Source: DATGPD01 sp041398565 (lineage in GTDB: Bacteria; Planctomycetota; UBA1135; UBA2386). From it: a stretch of DNA of 64,000 nucleotides. Position 1 is the stretch's first letter; the number at the start of each line of letters is the position of its first letter. Below, piece after piece: positions 44,033-52,353 of this stretch. The stretch is from positions 248,001 to 312,000 of the forward strand of contig JAWKUN010000002.1 in the NCBI GenBank assembly GCA_041398565.1, read 5' to 3'. The notes beneath the pieces were generated by a model. That model searched no databases and was not told the DNA's origin. It worked only from the letters and a program-made list of their open reading frames with translations. The translations under genes and the position numbers were made by a program.

Positions 44033-45154
44033 ATGCGCATCCTTCGCCTGCTCGCCCCTCTCTCCGCCTTCGCGACCGCCGCGGCCGCCCAGCTCACGCC
44101 CGACGTGATCCAGTACCAGTTCAACGAGATCCGCGGCACATCGGTGAGCAACACCGCCAGCTCGATGGTGGTGCCCGCCACCGGTACGCTCAGGGTCTCG
44201 TCCTGGCAGTCGGACACCGGACGGCCGGCCTATCGCGGCAACGAGCCCGGCTTCGGCTGCATCGGCTACCGCGGCGCCAGCGGCGCCGGTTGGGTGCACA
44301 CCGGCTGGCAGATCGTCCAGACCGGCAGCTTCACCGTCATGTTCTGGATGCGCCGCGACCCGGCATCGACGAGCACCAACCCGTTCGGCTACGCCTTCGG
44401 CGACGTCACCTTCCGCGCGTTCGCCGCCGGCGGGGCCGGCACGGGCATCACCTTCCGCGGCACGTCGATCGGCAACGTCGACAGCGGCTTCTCGGTGACG
44501 AGCACACCCGGAGTGTGGCAGCACGTGACCCTCGTCGTCGACGATGCCGCGGGACAGGCGCTCTGGTTCGACAACGGCGCCCCGAGCAGCATCGTCGTGA
44601 ACTTCCCGCCGAACAGCTTCTCCTACTCGGGCACGCGCTTCATGGCGGTGGCGGCGCAGGGTGACTCCGGCTTGAGTCCGTTCGGCCAGCACTACGACAT
44701 GGACGACTTCCGCTACTTCGGCCGCGCCCTCACCCAGACCGAGATCCTGGCCGCGATGCTGACCGAGGAAGCGAGTGCCGGCACCTTCGGCACGGCCTGC
44801 GCCGGGCCGAACGGTTTGCCGGTCGTCGCCGGGTTCGGCCTGCCGCAGCTCGGCAACGCCACGTTCCGCGTCGATCTCACCAACGCCGAGCCGTCGCGCC
44901 CTTGCGCGCTCGTGCTCGGAGTGACGCCGGCGACCTTCGGCACCTTCGACCTGAGCGGAATCCTCGGCTCGGGCTGCCTCCTGCAGACCGATCCCTTCGC
45001 CATCCTCTTCAACGGCACCGGGGCCACGGGCGCCACGCAGGCGTTGCCGATCCCGAGCGGCGCCAACCTCCACGGCGCGCACCTCTACGCGCAGTGGGTG
45101 GTCGCCGGCAGCACGGGCGCCGTGACCGAGGTGCTCGACATCAACCTGCAATAA
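44033..45154 (+). CDS. Secreted LamG-like protein with planctomycete-type C-terminal domain
   Basis: 373 residues with a signal peptide (LLAPLSAFATAAAAQ). Residues ~20-250 form a concanavalin/LamG-like sandwich: QYQFNEIRGTS at the start, FTVMFWMRRDP, VWQHVTLVVDDAAGQALWFDNG, and DMDDFRYFGRALTQTEI, the last being the classic LamG end. The last ~115 residues (FGTACAGPNGLPVV to GAHLYAQW) are the same module seen in the protein at 23801-25072. LamG domains bind sugars or proteins outside the cell. Ends before two adjacent hairpins. Confidence 0.82.
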   Translation: MRILRLLAPLSAFATAAAAQLTPDVIQYQFNEIRGTSVSNTASSMVVPATGTLRVSSWQSDTGRPAYRGNEPGFGCIGYRGASGAGWVHTGWQIVQTGSFTVMFWMRRDPASTSTNPFGYAFGDVTFRAFAAGGAGTGITFRGTSIGNVDSGFSVTSTPGVWQHVTLVVDDAAGQALWFDNGAPSSIVVNFPPNSFSYSGTRFMAVAAQGDSGLSPFGQHYDMDDFRYFGRALTQTEILAAMLTEEASAGTFGTACAGPNGLPVVAGFGLPQLGNATFRVDLTNAEPSRPCALVLGVTPATFGTFDLSGILGSGCLLQTDPFAILFNGTGATGATQALPIPSGANLHGAHLYAQWVVAGSTGAVTEVLDINLQ

Positions 45155-45167
45155 GGTCCGACGGGCC

Positions 45168-45198
45168 GTGCCTCGTGGGCACCTGCCTTTGCGGCAGG
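45168..45198. terminator. Two adjacent hairpins after LamG gene
   Basis: GTGCC (45168-45172) / GGCAC (45178-45182), then CCTGCC (45182-45187) / GGCAGG (45193-45198) with a 5-nt loop. They start 14 bases after the stop. No T-run. Confidence 0.4.
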
Positions 45199-45355
45199 CA
45201 AGGGCACGAATCCCTGCCACAAGGGCGTGCTGGCGGTCGCGATCTTCGGAACCCTCGTCAAGTCGGGGTGGCTGCGGCTGCGCGCCGCCGCGCCCGGCCG
45301 CTGTGCAACGGCCCTGGCCGGGCTGGCCCGCCATGTGCGGGGCGGGCGGCCTGCC

Positions 45356-46375
45356 ATGACCACCGACCTGCCGCGCGCCGCGCTCATTCCCCTTCTCCTG
45401 GCGACGGCCGGCGCCGGAGTCGCCGGTGCCGCGCCGCTCGCTCCGACCGAGCTCGGCGCGAAGGCAACGCCGCGTTTCGGTCCCTACGACCTGTTGCGCG
45501 AACTCGGCCGCGGGGGCATGGGAGTCGTCTATCTGGCCGAGGAGCGCGACGCCGATCGGCGGCTTGTGGCGCTCAAGGTCGCCCTGCAGGCGCCGACCGA
45601 CCCCGATCTGCGCGCGCAGTTGGCCTTCGAGCGCGAAGCCCTGGCGGCGCTGGCGCACGACAACGTGGTGCGCTTGTTCGACGCCGGCACCACGCCCGAC
45701 GGTCACCCTTGGCTGGCGATGGAGTACGTGGACGGCGAACCCCTCGACGAGTACTGCGCACGGCGCGACCTGACGCTGGGCGAACGCGTCGCCCTGGTCG
45801 CGGACGCGGCGCGCGCGGTGCATCACCTGCACGAGCGCGGGGTCGTGCATCGCGACGTCAAGCCGGAGAACATCCTGGTGACCGAGGTGGACGGTCGGCC
45901 GGTGCCGAAGCTGATCGACCTCGGCTTCGCAGCGCTGAGCACCACCCCCGCCGACGCGCACGTCGTGGCCGGCACCCCTGACTACATGGCCCCCGAGCTC
46001 TTCGCCGACCAGCCACGGGCCCCCGATCCGCGCAGCGACGTGTTCGCGCTCGGCGTCGTGTCGTACGAGCTGATCGCCGGCACCTCGCCCTTCGCCCGGC
46101 GAAACGGAGGCAGCACCGGGTTCGACATCGGTCTCGCTGCGGGTGGCGCCCAGCCTCCCACCATGTTCACGGACACGGCAATGGCGCGCGGGCTACGCCG
46201 GGCCGGACTCGACACGGCCATCCTGCGTGCGCTCGCCAGCGACCCGAGCCGCCGCCCAGCCGACGGCGGCGCATTCGCGCGCGAACTCGAGACGGTGCTC
46301 GCGGCCAGCCGAGCTCGCCGCGGGCCGATGGCGTGGCTGGGGTCGTTGTTGCGCGTCCGGCGTCCGAACGCGTGA
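45356..46375 (+). CDS. Ser/Thr protein kinase (PknB type)
   Basis: 339 residues. Kinase motifs are complete: glycine loop G-R-G-G-M-G-V-V-Y, A-L-K-V Lys, catalytic HRDVKPEN, D-L-G-F in place of DFG and APE in MAPELF. Unusually, the only hydrophobic stretch (ALIPLLLATAGAGVAGA) is N-terminal to the kinase domain; there is no long exported sensor. ATG 45356 was chosen; the frame is open to 45227. Phosphorylates Ser/Thr on unknown targets. Followed by a second kinase gene after ~140 bases. Confidence 0.85.
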   Translation: MTTDLPRAALIPLLLATAGAGVAGAAPLAPTELGAKATPRFGPYDLLRELGRGGMGVVYLAEERDADRRLVALKVALQAPTDPDLRAQLAFEREALAALAHDNVVRLFDAGTTPDGHPWLAMEYVDGEPLDEYCARRDLTLGERVALVADAARAVHHLHERGVVHRDVKPENILVTEVDGRPVPKLIDLGFAALSTTPADAHVVAGTPDYMAPELFADQPRAPDPRSDVFALGVVSYELIAGTSPFARRNGGSTGFDIGLAAGGAQPPTMFTDTAMARGLRRAGLDTAILRALASDPSRRPADGGAFARELETVLAASRARRGPMAWLGSLLRVRRPNA

Positions 46376-46518
46376 ACACCACGGGCGGCGCGCCGCGAGG
46401 ACCCACCGCCGGGCTCGCCGGGGTGGCCCGCCGTGCGCCCCGCGCGCGAGAGACTACTGCGAGCAAATGCCGGCCGCCTCTCGTCGCCGCCGGCTCGGCC
46501 CGCTAGAGGAAGGCCTGC

Positions 46519-49500
46519 ATGGCGCCACCCGACGCTCCCGAGCCCGCAGGCACGCAGCCGGCACCGGTGTTGCCGTCGGGCGACTACAGTCTGCGCGAGG
46601 AACTCGGCCGTGGCGGCATGGGCACGGTCTTCCGTGCCGAGCTGCGGCGCTCCGCGCATGGCCTGCCTGCCGGAGCAGAGGTGGCGATCAAGTTCCTGCG
46701 CCGCGAACTCGCCGACGATGTCCGCGCCGTCGAACGCCTGCAGCGCGAGGGCGAGCTCGGCATGGCCATCGACAGCCCGTTCATCGCCAGGATCCACGGC
46801 ATCATCCGCGAGCAGGTCCTGGGCCTGCAGGTCGTCGGGCTGGTGATGGAGCTGGTGCGCGGCCCGACCCTGCGTCGCTTCGTGCGCGAACGCGGCCCGG
46901 CGGTCGACGACCTGGTGCGCCGCATCGGCGAGGATGCGGCCCAGGGCCTGGCAGCCCTGCACGGCGACGGCTTGGTGCACCGGGACGTCAAGCCCGAGAA
47001 CATGGCGCTCACCCCGGAGGGCCGCGTCAAGCTGATGGATCTCGGCCTGGCCTGGACGGCAGACGCGCGGCCGAGCACCGCCGGCTTCTTCGGCAGCATC
47101 GCCTACGCCGCCCCCGAGGTCCTGCGCGGCCGTCCCGCCGTGGCGGCCAGCGACCTGTACTCCCTGGGCTTGGTGATGTACGAGATGCTCACCGGCCAGC
47201 ATCCGTTCGCCGACGTGCTCGGCGATTCGGATCAGCTCATGGCGGCGCACCTCGAACGTCCACCGCGGCGGCCTGCACACGTCAACGCCCGCGTCTCGCC
47301 GTTCCTCGAGGCCGTCATCCTCGACCTGCTGCGCAAGGAACCGGCGCTGCGCGGGTTCGACGCGCCTCGCTTGGCGGCGACCCTGGCCGCCGGCGAGCAG
47401 GCGAAGTTCTGGCTCGAGCACGCGCGCGACGTACCGGTGCAGGCAGCTCTGCGCCGCCTGAGCACGGTGCGGCGGTTCGCACCGACGCCGTTCTTCGGCC
47501 GTCGGGCCGAGCTGGCACAGCTACGCCGCCGCCTCGATGGCGTCTTGACCTCGCGGCAGGGCACGGCGGTGCGCATCACCGGCCCCTACGGCATCGGCCG
47601 CCGCCGACTGCTGGACGAGTGGATCGCCGACGCCCTCGACCGGCACGGCGGACGTCTCGAGTTCGTCGCCGGACAGGGCAGCCAGGATCCGACCAGCGCG
47701 CGGGGCACGCCGTTTCCCGAGATGCTCGCCGACCTCCTGCTCGACGGCGATCGCCCCGACTCGCCCAACGCCCTGCCGCGGGCCGCGGCCCGACTCGCTG
47801 TGCTCGGCGGCATGGATGCGCGCGAGATCGACGAACTGGCGCAGGTCGTGGTCGGCATGCCCTCGACGCTCCTGCCGCAGGCGCGTGCCGACCTGCTGGC
47901 CCGAGGCCTCATGGCCACCGCCGACGCCGGTCGGAAGCCGCACGCTCTGGTGGTGCGCGTCGATCGCGCCGACTCGCTCGACGCCACAGCGCAGCTCGTC
48001 GTCGACCGGCTGCTCGAGAAGATCGAGGCGCATCCGATGCTGCTGGTGCTGGTGCAACACCTGCGGCAAGCGCACCTGCCGTTCCCGTTCCACGGCATCG
48101 CCGTGACCGGACTCGATCGCGCCGCCTTCGCCGCGTTCGCGCGGGCCCTGTTCGCGCACGATGACCCGGCGCAGGTGGCGCCCACCGAAGGTCAGATCGA
48201 CGCCGCCGGAACCGCGCTCGGCGGCAGCCCTGGCGCCTTGCTCGAAGCGCTCGACGATCTCGGACAACACGGCGTGCTCGCCGGGCGTCCCGGCGCCTTC
48301 TCGGGCCTGCCGCGCGACGTCGAGATCCGCCCGGCGCCACCGCTGCTCTCGCGCGTACGCCAGCGCGTGCGCGAGCTGCCCCCCGAACAGCGCCACGTCC
48401 TGCAGGCGGCGGCGGTGCTCGGCGGACGCTTCCCCCTCGCCGACCTGGTCGCCATGGTCGGTCAGCCGGAGCTGCAGGTGCTGGCGGCCTTGTCGGCGTT
48501 CCAGGGGCGCGTGCTGCGCGCCGCCGACGACGAGGTCGCGTTCCGCCACCGCGACTTCCGCATGGCCCTGCTCGATCTGGTGCCACGGGGAACGCGGCGC
48601 GCCATGCATCGCGACGCGGCCTGGATCCTCGAACGCCGGCAGGCGCCACCGCTGGAGGTCGGGATGCACATGTCGCGCGCCATGCAGCACGACGCCGCCG
48701 TCGAACCGCTTCTGGCCGGACTCGGGGAGCTGGTCGCCGCGGGCGCACGCCGCGCGGCCGGACGCGTGATCGCCCGCCTACGCGTCCACCTCGACGCCCT
48801 CGCCGACGCATCCGACACGGTCGCGTCCCGACTGCGCATGCACGCGCTCGGAGCGGAGGTGGCGGTGCTCGGCCGGCGCCTCGGCGAGGCCGGCGAGCAC
48901 GCACAAGCGGCCCTAACCTGCGCCGATCGTCTCGGTGACGACGCCGCGCGCGCCCGGGCGCTGCTCGTCCTCGCGCACGTGGCAACCGTGCGCGAACAGA
49001 ACCTGGCAGCCTTCTCGACCCTGGACGCGGCCGAGGCGGCAGCGACCGCCGCCGGTGACCCCGACCTGGTCGCGCAGGCGTGTGTGCGACGCGCCGAGAT
49101 CGAGCTGCAGCTGGGTGGCGGCGAGGCTGCGGCGCACAACCTGCGACGCGCCCGGCAGACCCTGCACGACGACGCCGACGGCCACCTGGCTCTACTGCTC
49201 GCCGAAGCCGAGTTGGCGCTGCTGCGCGCGGACTTCGCCACCGCGCGCCGCAGGCTCGACCGCGCCGAGACCCTCGGCGAGCGCTCGGGCGACGCTCTCG
49301 GCACGCTTCGGTGCATGAGCCTCCGCACCAGGCTGTGGGCGACGCTGGGCGACTCCGATCGCGCCGAAGCCGAGCTGCAGGCCACCGTAGACTGGTCCGC
49401 GCGCGTGGCAGGGCCACGCGCGGTGGCGCGCGCCATGCTGGCGGTGGGCGAGCTGATGGCCCTGCGCGACGACGTCGCTTCGGCGCGCCTTCACCTCCAC

Positions 49501-49902
49501 GACGCGCTCGCCGCCGGACACGCCGCCGCCGACATGACGACGCGCGAGACGGCGGTGCTGTGGCTGCGCTTGCTGGGCATCCCGACGCCGCGCCCCCGCC
49601 ACGGCGCGCCGACCCTCGACGACGTGCCGATGGTGCGCGCCCTGCGATGTGTCGTCGAGGCACGCGAGGCCCGCCTGCGGCACGACGACGCCACGCTGCG
49701 CATCTGGAGGCAGCATGCGGCCGACCTCGACGGGGCCGTCGAGCTGCCGTTGCACGTTCGGCTCCTGGTGTTGCGCACGAGCGGCGCACACGAGCGCGCC
49801 GAGGAGGAGGCGAGCACGGCCACGGCGGCGGTTCCGGTCATGCAACGCCGCCGGTTCGGGCGCCTGCTCGCCACCGCGGCCCGCCTCGTCCCACCCGGGT
49901 AG
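46519..49902 (+). CDS. Ser/Thr kinase fused to ATPase and TPR-like regulatory region
   Basis: 1127 residues, soluble. Residues 20-290: kinase with G-R-G-G-M-G-T-V-F, A-I-K-F, HRDVKPEN and D-L-G-L. Residues ~335-600: STAND/AAA-like ATPase region beginning F-F-G-R-R-A-E-L-x-x-L and a Walker-A-like G-P-Y-G-I-G-R-R-R (normally G-x-x-G-x-G-K-S/T), with a Walker-B-like LVVRVDRAD. Residues ~720-1120: Ala/Leu-rich helical repeats consistent with TPR. This layout is that of large signalling kinases of planctomycetes and myxobacteria. The Arg in place of the P-loop Lys suggests that nucleotide hydrolysis is lost. Start ATG 46519. Confidence 0.85.
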   Translation: MAPPDAPEPAGTQPAPVLPSGDYSLREELGRGGMGTVFRAELRRSAHGLPAGAEVAIKFLRRELADDVRAVERLQREGELGMAIDSPFIARIHGIIREQVLGLQVVGLVMELVRGPTLRRFVRERGPAVDDLVRRIGEDAAQGLAALHGDGLVHRDVKPENMALTPEGRVKLMDLGLAWTADARPSTAGFFGSIAYAAPEVLRGRPAVAASDLYSLGLVMYEMLTGQHPFADVLGDSDQLMAAHLERPPRRPAHVNARVSPFLEAVILDLLRKEPALRGFDAPRLAATLAAGEQAKFWLEHARDVPVQAALRRLSTVRRFAPTPFFGRRAELAQLRRRLDGVLTSRQGTAVRITGPYGIGRRRLLDEWIADALDRHGGRLEFVAGQGSQDPTSARGTPFPEMLADLLLDGDRPDSPNALPRAAARLAVLGGMDAREIDELAQVVVGMPSTLLPQARADLLARGLMATADAGRKPHALVVRVDRADSLDATAQLVVDRLLEKIEAHPMLLVLVQHLRQAHLPFPFHGIAVTGLDRAAFAAFARALFAHDDPAQVAPTEGQIDAAGTALGGSPGALLEALDDLGQHGVLAGRPGAFSGLPRDVEIRPAPPLLSRVRQRVRELPPEQRHVLQAAAVLGGRFPLADLVAMVGQPELQVLAALSAFQGRVLRAADDEVAFRHRDFRMALLDLVPRGTRRAMHRDAAWILERRQAPPLEVGMHMSRAMQHDAAVEPLLAGLGELVAAGARRAAGRVIARLRVHLDALADASDTVASRLRMHALGAEVAVLGRRLGEAGEHAQAALTCADRLGDDAARARALLVLAHVATVREQNLAAFSTLDAAEAAATAAGDPDLVAQACVRRAEIELQLGGGEAAAHNLRRARQTLHDDADGHLALLLAEAELALLRADFATARRRLDRAETLGERSGDALGTLRCMSLRTRLWATLGDSDRAEAELQATVDWSARVAGPRAVARAMLAVGELMALRDDVASARLHLHDALAAGHAAADMTTRETAVLWLRLLGIPTPRPRHGAPTLDDVPMVRALRCVVEAREARLRHDDATLRIWRQHAADLDGAVELPLHVRLLVLRTSGAHERAEEEASTATAAVPVMQRRRFGRLLATAARLVPPG

Positions 49903-49915
49903 CCGCCGGGCCTGG

Positions 49916-50713
49916 TTACCGCCCGAACCAGCGGCGCAGGGTCAGCTGGCGGCGCAGACGCGCACTGATCGCCCGCGCGTAGGCCTGACGGTGCTCTCGA
50001 TCGAGGCGCAAGCCGCGCAGGAAGCGCAGGCCGTCGGTGCGCGCCACCGTCGTGGGCAAGGACGCGCGATGACGCACCAGGTAGCGCGCCATGCGCGTCA
50101 ACATGGCCAGGCGCACCGGGATCGGTACCGGCGCGCGCAGCGTGGCGCGATCGAGATCGAGCAGGTGCACGACCGGACCGGTCTCGCCGGCCGAGGCCAC
50201 GAGGTTGTCGGGGTGCAGGTCGCGATGTCGCAAGCCGGCGGCGAAAGCCGCGGCGACCACCGCGCCGGCCCGCGCCACCGCCGCGCGACGCATTTCCGGC
50301 CGCGACGCCACGAACGCCGGCAGCGGCAGCGCGCCCTCGACGAGCGCGGTGAGCAGGCGCAGCTGGAACAGAGCACCGTCACGACGGGCCAGGCCCGCCA
50401 GGGGCTCCACCGCGTCGACACCGGCGACCCGCAGCGCGTTCAGCGCCGCGACTTCGCGGCAGGGCCGCTGCGAGTCGAGGAACTGGTCGCACAGCACGCC
50501 GCGCAGGGCACCGCCGCGACGGTAGGTGCGCGCGACCGCGACGGGACCGTCGCCGAGGCGCAGCACGCGCACACCCTCGCCGCGCCCACGCGCAGCGGGC
50601 AGGGCATCACCGTCGGCGAAGAACGCGGCGGGCGGCAGTTCGGCCAGGTCCGCGCGCACGACGCCGACGATGCCGTCGCGGTCGTAGGCGACGTAGCCGT
50701 CGGGAATCTGCAC
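49916..50713 (-). CDS. Kdo/WaaP-family lipopolysaccharide kinase-like protein
   Basis: 265 residues with a protein-kinase-like fold: R-H-R-D-L-H-P-D-N-L-V (about 160) as catalytic loop and H-L-L-D-L-D-R-A as metal-binding motif, the pattern of WaaP/Kdo kinases that phosphorylate the LPS inner core. Convergent with the kinase fusion to its left (13 bases) and divergent from the GT9 gene (46 bases), with which it would share a promoter region. The pairing with a heptosyltransferase-like GT9 supports LPS core or related glycolipid synthesis. Confidence 0.8.
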   Translation of the reverse strand: MQIPDGYVAYDRDGIVGVVRADLAELPPAAFFADGDALPAARGRGEGVRVLRLGDGPVAVARTYRRGGALRGVLCDQFLDSQRPCREVAALNALRVAGVDAVEPLAGLARRDGALFQLRLLTALVEGALPLPAFVASRPEMRRAAVARAGAVVAAAFAAGLRHRDLHPDNLVASAGETGPVVHLLDLDRATLRAPVPIPVRLAMLTRMARYLVRHRASLPTTVARTDGLRFLRGLRLDREHRQAYARAISARLRRQLTLRRWFGR

Positions 50714-50759
50714 GGAGTCAGCCTATCGGTGGTCGTGGCGAAACGCACAGGTCAACGGC

Positions 50760-51833
50760 GTGGAGCACTACGCCTTGAGGCGCATCGAGATCGCGGCTAG
50801 AACCCGCGCGTTGCCTGACTGCGCGCACGACTCGATCCCTCGCGAAGGCCGCGTGCTGGTGGTCCGGCTCTCGGCGCTGGGCGACGTCCTCTTCGCCCTC
50901 GAGACCGTCGCCTCGCTGAAGGCCGAGCGGCCGGACGTGCGCGTCGACTACTTGGTCGAAGATCGTTTCGCCGACCTCCTGCACGGTCATCCCGATCTCG
51001 ACCACGTGCTCGTCTACCCGCGCCGACACAAGCGACGCATTCCCGGCCACCTCCGGCGCCTGCGACGCACCCGCTACGACGCCGTGCTCGACCTGCACGG
51101 CATCACCAAGAGCGCCGTGCAGGTCCTGTGCGCGCGCGCCGCCCGCAAGCTCGGCTACGACGCACCGGGCGCGCGCGAAGGGGCCGAGCGCTTCTACTCG
51201 GAGAGAGTGGCGCTACCGCAGCCGCTGCCACACCGCGCCGACCGCGGCTATCACCTCTTGCGCGCGCTGGGTCTGCGCGCGGCGCCCACGGCGCCGACGC
51301 TGGCACCGCCCGACCGACCGCCCGACTTCTGGCGCAGCGACGAGCATCCGCGCGTGGTTCTGCACCCCGGCGCCAGCGCCTTCGCCGCCTTCAAACGATG
51401 GCCGCTGCCGAAGTTCGTGGGTCTGGCGCGGCGCCTGCGCGAGAGCGGCATCATGCCGGCGATCTCGTTCGGCCCCGGTGAGGAAGAGCTGGCGCGCGCG
51501 CTGCTCGCGGGCGCCGGCTGCGGCCGCCTGCTCGATGGACGCGCGCTCGGCCTGCGCGGGTTGGGTGCCGTCTTCGCCGGAGCCGACGTGGTGGTCGCGG
51601 CCGACACCGGCCCGCTGCACATTGCCGCCGCCGCCGGCGCCGGGGTCGTCGCGCTGTTCGGCCCGAAGGACCCCGCCCTCTACGGGCCGCGCACGGAGCG
51701 TCGGCACGTCCTCTTCGCCGACGTGCCGTGCCGGCCGTGCAGGCTCCGCACCTGTCCGTCGCCGCAGTGCGTGCTGGGAATCGCCGTCGACGACGCCGCC
51801 CGTGCCGTGTTCGATCTGCTGCCGTCGCGATGA
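50760..51833 (+). CDS. Glycosyltransferase family 9 (heptosyltransferase-like)
   Basis: 357 residues. N-terminal R-V-L-V-V-R-L-S-A-L-G-D-V-L (about 31-44) and C-terminal V-A-A-D-T-G-P-L-H-I-A-A-A-A-G with L-F-G-P are the GT9/ADP-heptose:LPS heptosyltransferase signature. Probably adds a heptose or similar sugar to the LPS core in the cytoplasm. GTG 50760 is the start; the first ~25 residues are less conserved. Its stop overlaps the Tsr3-like gene (ATGA). C-terminal C-R-P-C-R-L-R-T-C is Cys-rich, common in this family. Confidence 0.88.
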   Translation: MEHYALRRIEIAARTRALPDCAHDSIPREGRVLVVRLSALGDVLFALETVASLKAERPDVRVDYLVEDRFADLLHGHPDLDHVLVYPRRHKRRIPGHLRRLRRTRYDAVLDLHGITKSAVQVLCARAARKLGYDAPGAREGAERFYSERVALPQPLPHRADRGYHLLRALGLRAAPTAPTLAPPDRPPDFWRSDEHPRVVLHPGASAFAAFKRWPLPKFVGLARRLRESGIMPAISFGPGEEELARALLAGAGCGRLLDGRALGLRGLGAVFAGADVVVAADTGPLHIAAAAGAGVVALFGPKDPALYGPRTERRHVLFADVPCRPCRLRTCPSPQCVLGIAVDDAARAVFDLLPSR

Positions 51834-52282
51834 CCGCCACTCCTGTCACCGTCATCCGGCATCCCAAGGAGCGCATCAGCAAGTGCTCGCTGCGGCACCT
51901 GCACCAGCGCGCTGGCTTCACCTTCTTGCGCGCCCAGCCGGGGTTCACCTTCGATGCGACCGGGTTCACCGTGCTGGCGGTCGATGCACCCGAGCTGTCG
52001 CCCGCCGACGCCGGGCGACCGCTTCTCCTCCTCGACAGCACCTGGCGCTACCTGCCGCGCCTGCTCGCCTGCCTGCGCGGCGAACCGGTGCACCGCAGCG
52101 TGCCCCGCAGCATCGTCACCGCCTACCCGCGCCAGAGCCGACTCTTCGACGACCCCGAATTCGGCCTGGCGTCGGTCGAGGCGCTCTACGTGGCGCTGCG
52201 CCTGCTCGGCGCCGACGATCCGAGCCTGCTCGACGGCTACCACTGGAAGGATCAGTTCCTCGGGCAGGCGGCGCTTCGGTAG
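51830..52282 (+). CDS. Tsr3/DTW-superfamily protein (rRNA aminocarboxypropyltransferase-like)
   Basis: 150 residues. R-H-P-K-E-R-I-S-K-C-S near the start parallels the D-P-K-x-C-S/T-x-K motif of Tsr3; L-L-L-D-S-T-W matches the Tsr3/DTW strand; A-Y-P-R-Q-S-R-L and L-A-S-V-E-A-L, then H-W-K-D-Q-F-L match the Tsr3 C-terminal half. Tsr3 transfers the aminocarboxypropyl group of SAM to an rRNA base in eukaryotes and archaea. A bacterial copy is unusual; target unknown. Start ATG 51830 overlaps the GT9 stop. The assignment rests on motif order and is probable, not certain. Confidence 0.65.
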   Translation: MTATPVTVIRHPKERISKCSLRHLHQRAGFTFLRAQPGFTFDATGFTVLAVDAPELSPADAGRPLLLLDSTWRYLPRLLACLRGEPVHRSVPRSIVTAYPRQSRLFDDPEFGLASVEALYVALRLLGADDPSLLDGYHWKDQFLGQAALR

Positions 52283-52353
52283 CGCGGCGGCGCGCGGCGA
52301 GCGCCACGCGACAATCGCTCGCACGCCACGGCGGCACGTGCTTCGATGGAGGC

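Noticed and set aside
45225..45255. Possible third copy of repeat family C
   Set aside because: GTGCTGGCGGTCGCGATCTTCGG matches the first part, but the paired arms are incomplete and the match is short.
51478..52353. Upstream extension of the SNF2 frame across the Tsr3-like gene
   Set aside because: The extension is out of frame with, and overlaps, two well-supported genes; the SWIM domain begins after 52354.
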